DNA of 64,000 nt from Pontibacter mangrovi. Lineage in GTDB: Bacteria > Bacteroidota > Bacteroidia > Cytophagales > Hymenobacteraceae. A program made the position numbers and the translations under genes. Numbering within the stretch: the first letter of the stretch is position 1; each line of letters opens with the position of its first letter. The notes under the pieces were generated by a model. It was not told the DNA's origin. It did no database searches and saw only the letters and a list, made by a program, of their open reading frames with translations. Of the stretch, positions 1 to 8,304 are shown one piece after another. The stretch lies in contig NZ_VFRQ01000010.1 of the NCBI RefSeq assembly GCF_006385705.1, positions 1-64,000 on the forward strand. Direction: 5' to 3'.

Positions 1-134
1 CTTTTGCCATTGTTAAATCCGGTATTCCGTATCAGGCTGAGTTCTCTAAAACTTCTCCTCAATTCGCTTGACTTTTAACAGAGTTCATGTTGGGCAAAGG
101 ATTTCTTTTTCTTTCTCAGCTCTGGTTTTATAAG

Positions 135-485
135 TTACTCTGGCTTCTTAACCCGCATGTGGAAAAGGATGGTAGAATCTGGTATGACAGCAAGAATATG
201 AAGCTGGGTTGAGGAGTCTGGCTGCATTATGGGCATTTCAGGTTTCAGCTTCTCCGCCTTCTCTTGGTACACATTTGCTTCTTTATGCTTCTGCAGGTAT
301 CTGCTCGTCACACCTTTCTTTCTGATACGTTCCAAGACAGAGGAAGAATCACTCCTAAGATATTTCAAATCAAGCTTCTTCTTCTCGATTGGTGGGAACG
401 GCTTTGTTTGCTGTTCGGCAGTCTGAGCATAAGCACCAGCCATACATAAGATAAGGGGTGCTGCTGTTAATATTAATCTTTTCAT
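135..485 (-). CDS. small secreted protein of unknown function
   Basis: About 116 residues. I chose the ATG at 485 because it begins a clean Sec signal peptide (Lys-Arg, then a hydrophobic run ending Ala-Tyr-Ala); the in-frame ATG at 509 would add eight polar residues in front of it. The mature part is Lys/Glu/Pro-rich and contains no motif I recognise. It probably acts in the periplasm or outside the cell. A further ATG lies at 10-8 on the same strand at the window edge, so a second gene may follow, but only three codons are visible. The function is unknown. Confidence 0.5.
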   Translation of the reverse strand: MKRLILTAAPLILCMAGAYAQTAEQQTKPFPPIEKKKLDLKYLRSDSSSVLERIRKKGVTSRYLQKHKEANVYQEKAEKLKPEMPIMQPDSSTQLHILAVIPDSTILFHMRVKKPE

Positions 486-745
486 TTGTTCTATAGCTCT
501 TGAGTTCATATAAAAGTGTTCATCCTTAAAGCAAATCTCAGATTTATAATTTTATTCTTCTGTAGTTCAGCTTTTGCCCAATTATAATGCATAAGGGAGT
601 TATTCCGTTTATACGCCCAAATCCAGCGGCTATACGGTATTGGACTACCGAATATACTATATAAAATAACCAATATAAAATATTTCTCGCTATGTCTTCT
701 TAAAGGAAACAACCCCTTACCTACACACCTTCGTACACCGCCAAT

Positions 746-1717
746 ATGGCTAACAAGTACAAGGCTATACTTCTGTTGCTCACCCTGTTGTTGCCGCTCA
801 ACGGCTATACCTGGGGCTTCTTTGCGCACCAGCGCATCAATCGGCTGGCGGTGTTCGCGCTGCCGCCCGAGATGATCGGCTTTTACAAAAAGCATATCCG
901 CTACATCACCGAGAACGCTGTGAACCCCGACAAGCGCCGCTATGCCGTGGAAGGCGAGGCACCCCGCCACTACATAGACCTGGACGTGTACGGCGACAGC
1001 GCCCTGTACAACATGCCCCGCTTCTGGCAGGAGGCCGTGGACAAGTATACCGAAGACACGCTGATGGCCTACGGCATAGTGCCCTGGCACATCAACCGCA
1101 TGAAATACCAGCTCACGCAGGCCTTTAAAGACCGGAACGTAGACCGCATCCTGCGCCTGAGCACCGAAATAGGGCATTATGTGGCCGATGCCTGTGTGCC
1201 GCTGCACACCACCCAAAACTACAACGGACAGCTAACCGGGCAACGCGGCATCCATGGCTTTTGGGAGTCACGGTTGCCCGAGCTGTTTTCTGACAACTAT
1301 GACTTTTTTGTGGGCCAATCCAGCTACATAGAGCAGCCCCAACTCAAAGCCTGGAGCCTGGTGGCCAGCGCCCATACTGCCCTCGACTCGGTTTTATACC
1401 TGGAGCGGGAACTGACACAGGAGTTTGACGAGGAGAAAAAGTATGGCTTTGAACTGCGCAACAACCTGACCACCCGCGTGTACTCCCGCGCCTTTTCGGA
1501 AGCCTACAGCAAGCGCCTGAATGGGCAGGTGGAGCGGCAAATGCGCCTGGCCATCCAAACGGTTGCCAGCTACTGGTACACTGCCTGGGTAGATGCCGGT
1601 CAGCCTGACCTGCGCCAGCTCGCCGACCTCTCCGAAGCCGAGCTGCAGCAACTGGAGATGGAGAAAAAGGAGTATGAGCAAGGCAACCACATCCCCCGCG
1701 AGGAAGGCGACGGGTAA
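746..1717 (+). CDS. secreted zinc-dependent phospholipase C / S1-P1 nuclease-like hydrolase
   Basis: 323 residues with a signal peptide of about 22. Cleavage before Trp23 would put a tryptophan at the mature N-terminus, which in the Bacillus cereus phospholipase C and P1 nuclease fold binds zinc with its own amino group. The remaining ligands are in register: His28, Asp62, His75, His144-x3-Asp148, His154, His170-x3-Glu174. The H-x3-D-x5-H and H-x3-E spacings match the family. Length is typical of the bacterial homologues. Its substrate could be phospholipid or nucleic acid; the sequence does not decide. A serine hydrolase gene follows on the same strand after 69 bases. Confidence 0.8.
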   Translation: MANKYKAILLLLTLLLPLNGYTWGFFAHQRINRLAVFALPPEMIGFYKKHIRYITENAVNPDKRRYAVEGEAPRHYIDLDVYGDSALYNMPRFWQEAVDKYTEDTLMAYGIVPWHINRMKYQLTQAFKDRNVDRILRLSTEIGHYVADACVPLHTTQNYNGQLTGQRGIHGFWESRLPELFSDNYDFFVGQSSYIEQPQLKAWSLVASAHTALDSVLYLERELTQEFDEEKKYGFELRNNLTTRVYSRAFSEAYSKRLNGQVERQMRLAIQTVASYWYTAWVDAGQPDLRQLADLSEAELQQLEMEKKEYEQGNHIPREEGDG

Positions 1718-1786
1718 GCCCTGCCCCGCCATTTCGTGGCTTCTGCAAAAATGCCTATATTCCCGAGTTAACATGCTACTATATTG

Positions 1787-3364
1787 ATGAACAGAACCTA
1801 TACTTCGCCCGCTGGCCTCCTGCGCCTGGCGCTGCTGCTGGTGGCCCTGCTGGTGCTGCCGCAGGCACAGGCGCAGCAAAACGCCGCCACTCTCCAGAAA
1901 CTGGACGCCTATTACCAAAAAGCTTTAAAGGATTGGGACGTGCCCGGCATGGCCATCGCCATCGTGAAAAACGACTCCGTAATCTTTGCCAAAGGCTACG
2001 GCGTGCTCGACAATAAGAAAGGCGGGCAGGTAGACGCCAACACGCTTTTCGGCATTGCCTCCAACTCCAAAGCCTACACTGCCGCCGCCCTGGCCACGCT
2101 GGTAGACCAAGGCAAGATAAAATGGGAAGACAAGGTAAAAACGTACGTGCCCTACCTGCAGCTCTACGATCCGTTCGTGACGGAGAACCTGACGATAGAG
2201 GACCTGCTCTGCCACCGCGTCGGCTTTAAGACCTTCAGCGGCGACCTGCTCTGGTACAACACCACCTACAGCCGCCCCGAGATTATCGAGCGCATGCGCT
2301 ACCTGGAGCCCGTGTATGGCTTCCGAGACGGCTACGGCTACTCTAACCTCATGTTTATCACGGCCGGGGAGGTGATCGAGAAAGTGAGCGGCCAGAAATG
2401 GGAAGACTATATCCAGCAAACGTTCTTCCGCCCGCTCGGCATGAACCGCTCCTATACTTCGGTAAACGACCTGAAAGGCGTGCAGAACGTGGCCTCGCCG
2501 CATGGCTTTGACGAAAACAAGAAGCCTTACGCCACCACCTTCACCGCCTGGGACAGTTGGAACCCTGCTGCCGGCATTTTTACCAGCGTAAACCAGCAGG
2601 CTCAGTGGATGCGCCTGCAGCTGAACCACGGCACGTACAATGGCAAAAAGATTTTCAGTGAGGAAGCCAGCCGCAACATGTGGACCGTGCACAACCCGTT
2701 TGCCGTTTCGAAAGAGGCGGAGGAGATCACACCTTCCACACACTTTTCGGGCGCCGGCCTGGGCTGGTTCCTGAGCGACTACGAAGGGCGCAAAATGGTG
2801 TATCACAGCGGCGGCCATGAAGGCATGAACAGCCGCACTGTGCTGCTACCGGAAGAGGGCCTGGGCATCGTGATCCTAACCAACAGCATGAGCAGCATTA
2901 TGGCACCGCTCGCCAACTACACCGTAGACCAGTTTCTGCAGGTAAAAGAAGGCCGCGACTGGAGCCAGTTTTACCTCGACAGAGCGGCAGCGGCCCGCAA
3001 GGCTGAAGCGGAGGCATCTGCTAAAGAGCCCCAGGAAAAAAAGAAGAAGAAAAAGAGCAAGCCGACCCGCAGCCTGGAAGAATACACCGGCACTTACCAT
3101 AGCCAGCTCTATGGCAACGCCACCGTATCGCTGAAAGACGGCAAGCTTTACCTGCAGCTGGAGCCGGCGCCGGCGCTTAGCGGCACGCTTACTTTCTGGC
3201 AGCACGACATCTTTAACCTGGACTGGAAAAACGACTTCGCCCTGTTGCACCCCACCAACGTGCGCTTCTGGGCCGGCCAGGACGGCAGCATCAGCCAAAT
3301 GCGTCTCGACTCCGACAACCCCGACTTCCACTTTAGCGAGCTGGAGTTTGAGAAGGTTAAATAG
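1787..3364 (+). CDS. secreted serine hydrolase, class C beta-lactamase fold, DUF3471-like tail
   Basis: 525 residues. The ATG at 1787 is preferred over a TTG directly before it. Order of parts: signal peptide (1-29); beta-lactamase/penicillin-binding domain with the nucleophile motif S92-N-S-K95, Tyr185-Ser-Asn187 (YxN), and an HSGGHEG stretch in place of the KTG box; a lysine-rich linker with seven lysines; and a C-terminal DUF3471-like beta domain. Such enzymes act in the periplasm as D-amino-acid peptidases or esterases; they rarely hydrolyse beta-lactams. Do not read it as a resistance gene. A strong bidirectional hairpin follows the stop. Confidence 0.85.
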   Translation: MNRTYTSPAGLLRLALLLVALLVLPQAQAQQNAATLQKLDAYYQKALKDWDVPGMAIAIVKNDSVIFAKGYGVLDNKKGGQVDANTLFGIASNSKAYTAAALATLVDQGKIKWEDKVKTYVPYLQLYDPFVTENLTIEDLLCHRVGFKTFSGDLLWYNTTYSRPEIIERMRYLEPVYGFRDGYGYSNLMFITAGEVIEKVSGQKWEDYIQQTFFRPLGMNRSYTSVNDLKGVQNVASPHGFDENKKPYATTFTAWDSWNPAAGIFTSVNQQAQWMRLQLNHGTYNGKKIFSEEASRNMWTVHNPFAVSKEAEEITPSTHFSGAGLGWFLSDYEGRKMVYHSGGHEGMNSRTVLLPEEGLGIVILTNSMSSIMAPLANYTVDQFLQVKEGRDWSQFYLDRAAAARKAEAEASAKEPQEKKKKKKSKPTRSLEEYTGTYHSQLYGNATVSLKDGKLYLQLEPAPALSGTLTFWQHDIFNLDWKNDFALLHPTNVRFWAGQDGSISQMRLDSDNPDFHFSELEFEKVK

Positions 3365-3381
3365 GGGCTTCAGCCTGCCAT

Positions 3382-3423
3382 AAAGTATAAAAGGCCGTAC
3401 TTGCGTACGGCCTTTTATACTTT
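3382..3423. terminator. bidirectional hairpin terminator with 19-bp stem
   Basis: The arms 3382-3400 and 3405-3423 are perfectly complementary around a TTGC loop. The outer part of the stem is AAAGTATAAAA/TTTTATACTTT, so it gives a T-rich tail in both directions. It serves the serine hydrolase from the left and the tiny gene at 3438-3536 from the right. Confidence 0.85.
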
Positions 3424-3437
3424 TGAGTGGTGCGTCG

Positions 3438-3536
3438 TTAGTAGCTTACCAGCACTGCCAGTGTGGTAGCCACTGCAAAGTATGCAGTAATGATCAGGTA
3501 AGCTAAAGAATCATCGTCTTTGTAGATATTTTTCAT
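3438..3536 (-). CDS. 32-residue single-span membrane microprotein (paralog of 5831-5929)
   Basis: ATG at 3536, stop TAA at 3438, 32 residues. It begins Met-Lys-Asn, has a short acidic patch (DDD at 7-9) and then one hydrophobic span from about residue 11 to 31. A second gene at 5831-5929 has exactly the same length, the same strand and a shared core (LI at residues 14-15, Thr17, then Tyr-Phe). A strong terminator lies just downstream. Equal length, related sequence and a terminator for each make a real gene pair likely. The two lie on either side of the two FemAB-like genes. Function is unknown; small subunits of membrane complexes or toxin-like peptides are possible. Confidence 0.55.
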   Translation of the reverse strand: MKNIYKDDDSLAYLIITAYFAVATTLAVLVSY

Positions 3537-3687
3537 GGCAATAAGAAGTAAAAATATAACATTATAAATCCGATAGTTTATATCGACCTATTAATGTATA
3601 CGTCCTGCATAGACAAAAGTTAAGCCACAACCAGCTGATTTGCTTTAGCTTAAAGGCTACACGGCTCTTGTTTGCGAAAGGCTCTTT

Positions 3688-4665
3688 TTACTTCACAGGC
3701 AGCAGGCTCAGCAGCACCTGCTGGCGCACCTTCTTAAGCACTTGCAGTGGCAGGGGCAGGCAGTTATACTTCCACTCATAGAAAGGCGCAGGCACAGAAC
3801 CGAAGCTCTGGTAAAACCCGGCTATACTTTCTATCATTGGGCTCTCGAAGTCCAGTACCTGCGGGGTGCCGGCGTTGCGGCGGATGATGTCGTCGAGGAG
3901 GAGGGTGCGGCCGTTGCTTTTGCGCCCGCTGCTGTCGGCAGCGTTAAAAATGTAGATGATGTAGCCGCCATAGTACAGGAACAGCCCGCCCGCCGTAATG
4001 CTTCCGTCTTCCGCCAAGGTATAAACCAGCTCCGTTATCCCCTTTTCCACACAGGCTGTGTATAACCGGCGCAGCATTTGGTAAGCTGCCTCATCCACCC
4101 CGCCGTATACTTTGTGCGCTATGTTTTGCCGGAACAGGCGGATGAGCGGCTCTATGTCCTGGCTGTGGGCAATGCGCAGGCGCTCCCGGCGAGCCTTGTT
4201 CAGGTTATACTTGCGGTCGCGGTTGTAGCCTTTCCAGAGCTGTTGGTAAGACTGGTTTAGCTGGAGGTAAAGGGTGTGCTGCGGCTGCAGCTGTTCCTGC
4301 GCTATACCTTGCAGCGTGGCGGCGTTGCCGGTGCAGAAAGCGTAGCCGGAAGTATACTTGAAATGCCGCCGCACAATGCTCAGAAAGGCCGCCGCCTGCT
4401 CCGGCCGCAGCGCCTGCCTGGCGTAGATGCCCAACTGCTGGCAGAAGAGCGGCTGCTGCAAGTATAAAACGCCAAACTTACGGCGCACGGGCAGCGGCAT
4501 CACGCAAGTATAAATACCGCTTTCCTGCTCCACCACCGCCTGCCACCCCGGCGACACCACATCCAGGTACCACGACAGCGCATACACCTGCCGCTGCGCG
4601 GAGGCCTCTACGCAGGCATCCCAGGCAGTTTTGTTGATCTCGCTATGTTGGAGTAGCTGCGGCAC
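3688..4665 (-). CDS. FemAB/BioF2-like GNAT-fold acyltransferase, second of a tandem pair
   Basis: 325 residues from a GTG at 4665. An ATG at 4710 is in frame but overlaps the upstream gene; starting at the GTG lines the N-terminus up residue for residue with the neighbour's MIKYLRHEEIDK, and puts the start 7 bases after that gene's stop. The protein has the tandem GNAT-like fold of FemAB-type or Acetyltransf_6 proteins, with a basic RDRKYNLNKARRERL stretch, an AGGLFL strand and the DFESPMI segment shared with its neighbour. It is cytoplasmic by prediction. Such enzymes add amino acids or acyl groups to cell-wall or lipid substrates; the substrate here is unknown. Confidence 0.7.
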   Translation of the reverse strand: MPQLLQHSEINKTAWDACVEASAQRQVYALSWYLDVVSPGWQAVVEQESGIYTCVMPLPVRRKFGVLYLQQPLFCQQLGIYARQALRPEQAAAFLSIVRRHFKYTSGYAFCTGNAATLQGIAQEQLQPQHTLYLQLNQSYQQLWKGYNRDRKYNLNKARRERLRIAHSQDIEPLIRLFRQNIAHKVYGGVDEAAYQMLRRLYTACVEKGITELVYTLAEDGSITAGGLFLYYGGYIIYIFNAADSSGRKSNGRTLLLDDIIRRNAGTPQVLDFESPMIESIAGFYQSFGSVPAPFYEWKYNCLPLPLQVLKKVRQQVLLSLLPVK

Positions 4666-4672
4666 GCGTCGG

Positions 4673-5665
4673 CTATACTTCCTCAGCCACCCCCGTTGCA
4701 AAGAAGGCACGGTACAGCTTCATGCGGACGTTTCGGATTACTTTGACGTACAGTGGCAGCGCGTTCTGCCGTAGCGCGAAGTACTTTACCCGCTGCGAGC
4801 CAAAGCTGGCGTAGAAGTGCTCTATCTGCTGTATCATAGGGCTCTCGAAGTCCAGCACATAATCCGAGCCGGCATGCTGCCTGATGATCTCGTCGAGCAC
4901 CAGGGTGCGCCCGTTGGCGGCGCGGCCCTCGCTGTCGGCAGAGTTAAAGGTATAGCTGATGGTGTTGTTATACTTGATGAACAGGCAGCCCGCGTTTACC
5001 TCTCCGCCAGCGGTGGTATACATCAGCTGCGCCATGCCATGTTTCTTAGCCGCCGCAAACAGCTCGCGCAGCATCTTGTACGCCACCTCCGACACCCCAC
5101 CCACCACTTTATGGGCAATGTGCTTCTTAAAATGCTCGATCAGCGGCTCAATGTCGTCGCTCTCAAACATACGTAGGTTAGCCCGCTGCGCCCGTTTCAG
5201 GTTCATTGTGCGGTCGCGCGTATAGCCTTTGTACAGCTCCGGGTATGGCTTGCTTAACGCCAGCAGGCGGGTATAGCGGGGCACCAGGTCATAGGTGTTC
5301 TGCAGCTTCTCCAGGCAAGGCGTGTCGCCGGCATTAAAGCGGTACCCGTTGATGAACTTAAAGCGTTTGATAGTTAGCTCCAGCATTTGCTCCCGCACCG
5401 CGGGGCTGCTGCGGACCGTGGTAAATATACCCAGCATTTGGGCATGCAATGGCTGGCTAAGGTAGGGGAAGCCCATCTTCAGGGTGCCTGGCAGCGGCAT
5501 TACAGTAGCGTATGCCCCCCCCTGTTCCTCAACATAAGCCTGCCACCCCGGCGATACCACATCCAGGAACCACGAGAGCGCGCACACCATATTATTTTCA
5601 GAGGCCGCTATGCAGGCATCCCATGTGTGCTTGTCTATCTCCTCGTGGCGGAGGTACTTTATCAT
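4673..5665 (-). CDS. FemAB/BioF2-like GNAT-fold acyltransferase, first of a tandem pair
   Basis: 330 residues from the ATG at 5665 (an in-frame ATG at 5707 gives an unconserved extension). It is a clear paralog of the next gene: both have an EID/EIN-K-W-DAC opening, LSW-(F/Y)-LDVVSPGWQA, a Y-TRDR or YNRDR basic patch, HKV-GGV, FN(S/A)ADS-GR-NGRTL and LDFESPMI. This is the pattern of the FemAB-like acetyltransferase family common in Bacteroidota. The two genes are 7 bases apart and form a two-gene operon produced by tandem duplication. Substrate unknown. Neighbouring 32-residue membrane peptides flank the pair. Confidence 0.7.
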   Translation of the reverse strand: MIKYLRHEEIDKHTWDACIAASENNMVCALSWFLDVVSPGWQAYVEEQGGAYATVMPLPGTLKMGFPYLSQPLHAQMLGIFTTVRSSPAVREQMLELTIKRFKFINGYRFNAGDTPCLEKLQNTYDLVPRYTRLLALSKPYPELYKGYTRDRTMNLKRAQRANLRMFESDDIEPLIEHFKKHIAHKVVGGVSEVAYKMLRELFAAAKKHGMAQLMYTTAGGEVNAGCLFIKYNNTISYTFNSADSEGRAANGRTLVLDEIIRQHAGSDYVLDFESPMIQQIEHFYASFGSQRVKYFALRQNALPLYVKVIRNVRMKLYRAFFATGVAEEV

Positions 5666-5773
5666 AATCCGTTGCTCCTGGTTTTGGCTCGCCTGCCACG
5701 TTAGCACGGCAGCGCTAGGACAAATTTAATCAAAATTTAGGTCTTCCTGGCTTAGGCAAACTTCTATAAAAGC

Positions 5774-5808
5774 AGCGGGGCTGCCCTCAAGTAGAGAGCA
5801 GCCCCGCT
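5774..5808 (-). terminator. hairpin terminator of the 5831-5929 microgene
   Basis: Perfect 11-bp arms (5774-5784 and 5798-5808, AGCGGGGCTGC and its complement) with a 13-base loop. Read leftward it is followed by CTTTTATAG. It stands 22 bases past the stop of the tiny gene at 5831-5929, which supports that this gene is transcribed. Confidence 0.65.
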
Positions 5809-5830
5809 GTATGTAGTACTGTCAGTAAAC

Positions 5831-5929
5831 TTAGGCCATCACTACCAAGTGACTAATGGCACCACCAACAATAAAGTAAGTAGCGATAAGTACGTTTACC
5901 AGTGAATTTCTCAGTACAACTTTTTTCAT
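5831..5929 (-). CDS. 32-residue single-span membrane microprotein (paralog of 3438-3536)
   Basis: ATG at 5929 and TAA at 5831; 32 residues: MKKVVLRN, then a hydrophobic span to the end. The core LIATYF matches LIITAYF of the microprotein at 3438-3536, and the two have identical length. A hairpin terminator follows. The basic N-terminus before one hydrophobic segment suggests an N-in single-pass inner-membrane peptide; with no cleavage site it is unlikely to be secreted. Function unknown. The other 385 bases up to the ettA terminator are AT-rich and hold nothing else that I can identify. Confidence 0.55.
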   Translation of the reverse strand: MKKVVLRNSLVNVLIATYFIVGGAISHLVVMA

Positions 5930-6260
5930 GACTTTTTTGATTAGTTTTTAGGTTTATTATTTATTTAAAGTGAGATGCAGCGCAAAGAACAATTGCATAA
6001 AATAATAGTACAACCGTTTTAATTATCTGATGCAAAGTAATATAGATAAATTATAATAACCAAATTTTTGAATGTTATACAGTATCTCTTATACTTTACC
6101 CACAATCGAGAGCCTCTAAATATTCCAATGCTTCAGGCGTAACATATCCTATAAGCCTACACTAACTATAGAAAGTGCAATAAAAATAAATTGAAAAAAT
6201 TTCTTTTTAGTCGTAAAAAGCAGTATATCAACACATTACACGCATAACATCGAATAAAAA

Positions 6261-6291
6261 AGCCTCCGCTGCCTTGGCGGCAACGGAGGCT
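6261..6291 (-). terminator. rho-independent terminator of ettA
   Basis: GCCTCCG-C-TGCC and its complement GGCA-A-CGGAGGC form a stem with one internal mismatch. Read leftward it runs into TTTTTTATTCG. It lies 24 bases after the ettA stop. Confidence 0.8.
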
Positions 6292-6314
6292 TGGTGTTGG
6301 TATTATCTGCGGTT

Positions 6315-7985
6315 CTAAACCAGCTTCTTATAGCGGATGCGCTTCGGCTCCACGTCGCCCATGCGCTTCTTCTTGTTCTCCTCGTACTCGGTATAGTTGC
6401 CCTCAAACCAATATACCTGCGAGTCTCCTTCAAAGGCAAGGATATGGGTACAAATACGGTCCAGGAACCAGCGGTCGTGGGAGATGATCACGGCGCAGCC
6501 GGCAAAGTTCTCCAGCGCGTCTTCCAGCGCACGGATCGCGTTCACGTCCAGGTCGTTTGTAGGTTCGTCGAGCAGCAGCAGGTTACCGCCTTCTTTCAGC
6601 GTCATGGCCAGGTGCACGCGGTTGCGCTCCCCACCCGACAGCTTCTCCACTTTCTTCTCCTGGTCGGCGCCCGAGAAGTTGAACTTGCTCACGTAGGCGC
6701 GCGACACCACCTGTCGTCCGGCCATCATCATGTGCTCCGTTCCGCCTGAGATCACCTCAAACACCGACTTGTTCGGGTCCAGGTTAACGTGCTCCTGGTC
6801 TACATACGAAATCTGTACTGTTGACCCCACGGTAAAGTCGCCGCTGTCTGGCTTCTCCTGGCCTGTTATCAGTTTAAAAAGGGTGGTTTTACCCGCACCG
6901 TTCGGCCCGATAACCCCCACAATGCCACCCTGCGGCAACGCAAAGCTCAGGTTCTCGAACAGCAGTTTATCGCCATAGGCCTTGCTGATGTTGTGCGCCT
7001 CGATCACCTGCGCGCCCAAACGCGGACCGTCCGGAATGAATAGCTCCAGTTTCTCCTCTTTCTGCTTCACATCCTCGCCGGCCAGTTTATCATACTGGCT
7101 GATACGCGCTTTTGATTTGGCGTGGCGGGCTTTCGGGGCCATCTTCACCCACTCCAGCTCGCGCTGCAGGGTTTTCTGGCGCTTGCTCTCAGTTTTCTCC
7201 TCTGCCGCCAAGCGGGTAGACTTCTGCTCCAGCCAGCTGCTGTAGTTGCCTTTCCACGGAATGCCTTCGCCACGGTCCAGCTCCAGGATCCAGCCGGCCA
7301 CGTTGTCCAGGAAGTAACGGTCGTGGGTAACGGCGATCACGGTGCCTTTGTACTGCTGCAGGTGCTGCTCCAGCCAGTCCACCGACTCAGCGTCGAGGTG
7401 GTTGGTAGGCTCGTCGAGCAACAGCACGTCCGGCTCCTGCAACAGCAGGCGGCAAAGGGCCACGCGGCGCTTCTCACCACCCGACAGGTTACCGATGATG
7501 GCGTCCTCCGGCGGCGTGCGCAGCGCATCCATGGCGCGCTCCAGGCGGTTGTCCAGTTCCCAGGCGTTCAGCTGGTCCAGTTTCTCCTGCACCTCACCCT
7601 GGCGCTCAATGAGCTTGTTCATCTCATCGTCGGTCATCTCCTCGGCAAACTTCATGTTGATCTCGTCGAACTCCTTCAGCAGGCCCACCACCTCGCTCAC
7701 GCCTTCCTCTACCACCTCGCGCACGGTTTTGGTCGGGTCTAGCTGCGGTTCCTGCTCCAGGTAGCCCACGGTGTAGCCCGGCGACCACACCACCTCGCCC
7801 TGGTATTCTTTGTCTACGCCGGCAATGATCTTCAGCAAGCTGGATTTACCCGAGCCGTTCAGGCCCAGCACGCCAATTTTGGCACCGTAGAAGAAGGAGA
7901 GGTAGATATTCTTAAGTACTTGTTTCTTTGGAGGGTAGATCTTGCTGACCCCGGCCATCGAAAAAATAATAGTTTCGTTGCTCAT
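6315..7985 (-). CDS. ettA: energy-dependent translational throttle protein EttA (ABC-F ATPase)
   Basis: 556 residues, the usual EttA length. Two ABC ATPase domains: first Walker A GLNGSGKS at 41-48 and signature LSGGEKRR; second Walker A GPNGAGKT and signature LSGGERNR; both Walker B motifs end LLLDEPTN. Between the first Walker A and signature is the EttA arm (ELDNRLERAMDAL), and between the two ATPase domains the linker with KMAPKARHAKSKAR, both diagnostic for EttA. The protein binds the ribosomal E site and gates entry into elongation according to the ATP/ADP ratio. The C-terminal RIRYKKL tail is also typical. It is transcribed divergently from the DUF349 gene. Confidence 0.95.
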   Translation of the reverse strand: MSNETIIFSMAGVSKIYPPKKQVLKNIYLSFFYGAKIGVLGLNGSGKSSLLKIIAGVDKEYQGEVVWSPGYTVGYLEQEPQLDPTKTVREVVEEGVSEVVGLLKEFDEINMKFAEEMTDDEMNKLIERQGEVQEKLDQLNAWELDNRLERAMDALRTPPEDAIIGNLSGGEKRRVALCRLLLQEPDVLLLDEPTNHLDAESVDWLEQHLQQYKGTVIAVTHDRYFLDNVAGWILELDRGEGIPWKGNYSSWLEQKSTRLAAEEKTESKRQKTLQRELEWVKMAPKARHAKSKARISQYDKLAGEDVKQKEEKLELFIPDGPRLGAQVIEAHNISKAYGDKLLFENLSFALPQGGIVGVIGPNGAGKTTLFKLITGQEKPDSGDFTVGSTVQISYVDQEHVNLDPNKSVFEVISGGTEHMMMAGRQVVSRAYVSKFNFSGADQEKKVEKLSGGERNRVHLAMTLKEGGNLLLLDEPTNDLDVNAIRALEDALENFAGCAVIISHDRWFLDRICTHILAFEGDSQVYWFEGNYTEYEENKKKRMGDVEPKRIRYKKLV

Positions 7986-8304
7986 GCTGTATAGTATGGT
8001 TTAAGTACTGATATGTTTATACCCACGGCAAGCGGCCACGGGCTGTATTTAGCTATCCGCCTGATTGTTATTAACGTAAGGAATCACAAATATCGCAAAA
8101 AATCATGTCTTTGCACTTCACAAAAGTGCGCTGAAATCACTAAACTTGTAAAAACTGTATGGGTAAGGTACGTACTTACTGTTTTTAGCAACCGGCCGGC
8201 AGCTGGTTTTGCCAACGCTGCCGCCATGCCTGCGTATGCTAAATTTAGTTTATCCCGGATACCTTACCCTGAATTACGTACGACGCAAAACCTAATCCAG
8301 TAAA
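7986..8304. other. divergent intergenic region between ettA and the DUF349 gene
   Basis: 319 bases with no convincing gene. It must hold the promoters of both flanking genes. I see AT-rich tracts near 8085-8160 and a short imperfect palindrome around GTAAGGTACGTACTTAC (8164-8180), but no clear TAnnTTTG box. Confidence 0.4.

Noticed and set aside
1..10. ATGGCAAAAG on the minus strand at the left edge
   Set aside because: A start codon followed by only two full codons is visible, which is too little to call a gene.
506..1216. Long open frame opposite the zinc phospholipase gene
   Set aside because: It is the antisense shadow of a GC-rich gene; no signal peptide or motif and the opposite strand carries the full zinc-ligand pattern.
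1787..3364. Serine hydrolase as an antibiotic-resistance beta-lactamase
   Set aside because: SxxK/YxN and HSGG motifs with a DUF3471-like tail belong to the broad esterase/peptidase group; there is no sign of a true class C enzyme.
8013..8303. Open frame of about 96 codons between ettA and the DUF349 gene
   Set aside because: Composition is intergenic, no motif, and it occupies the divergent promoter region.
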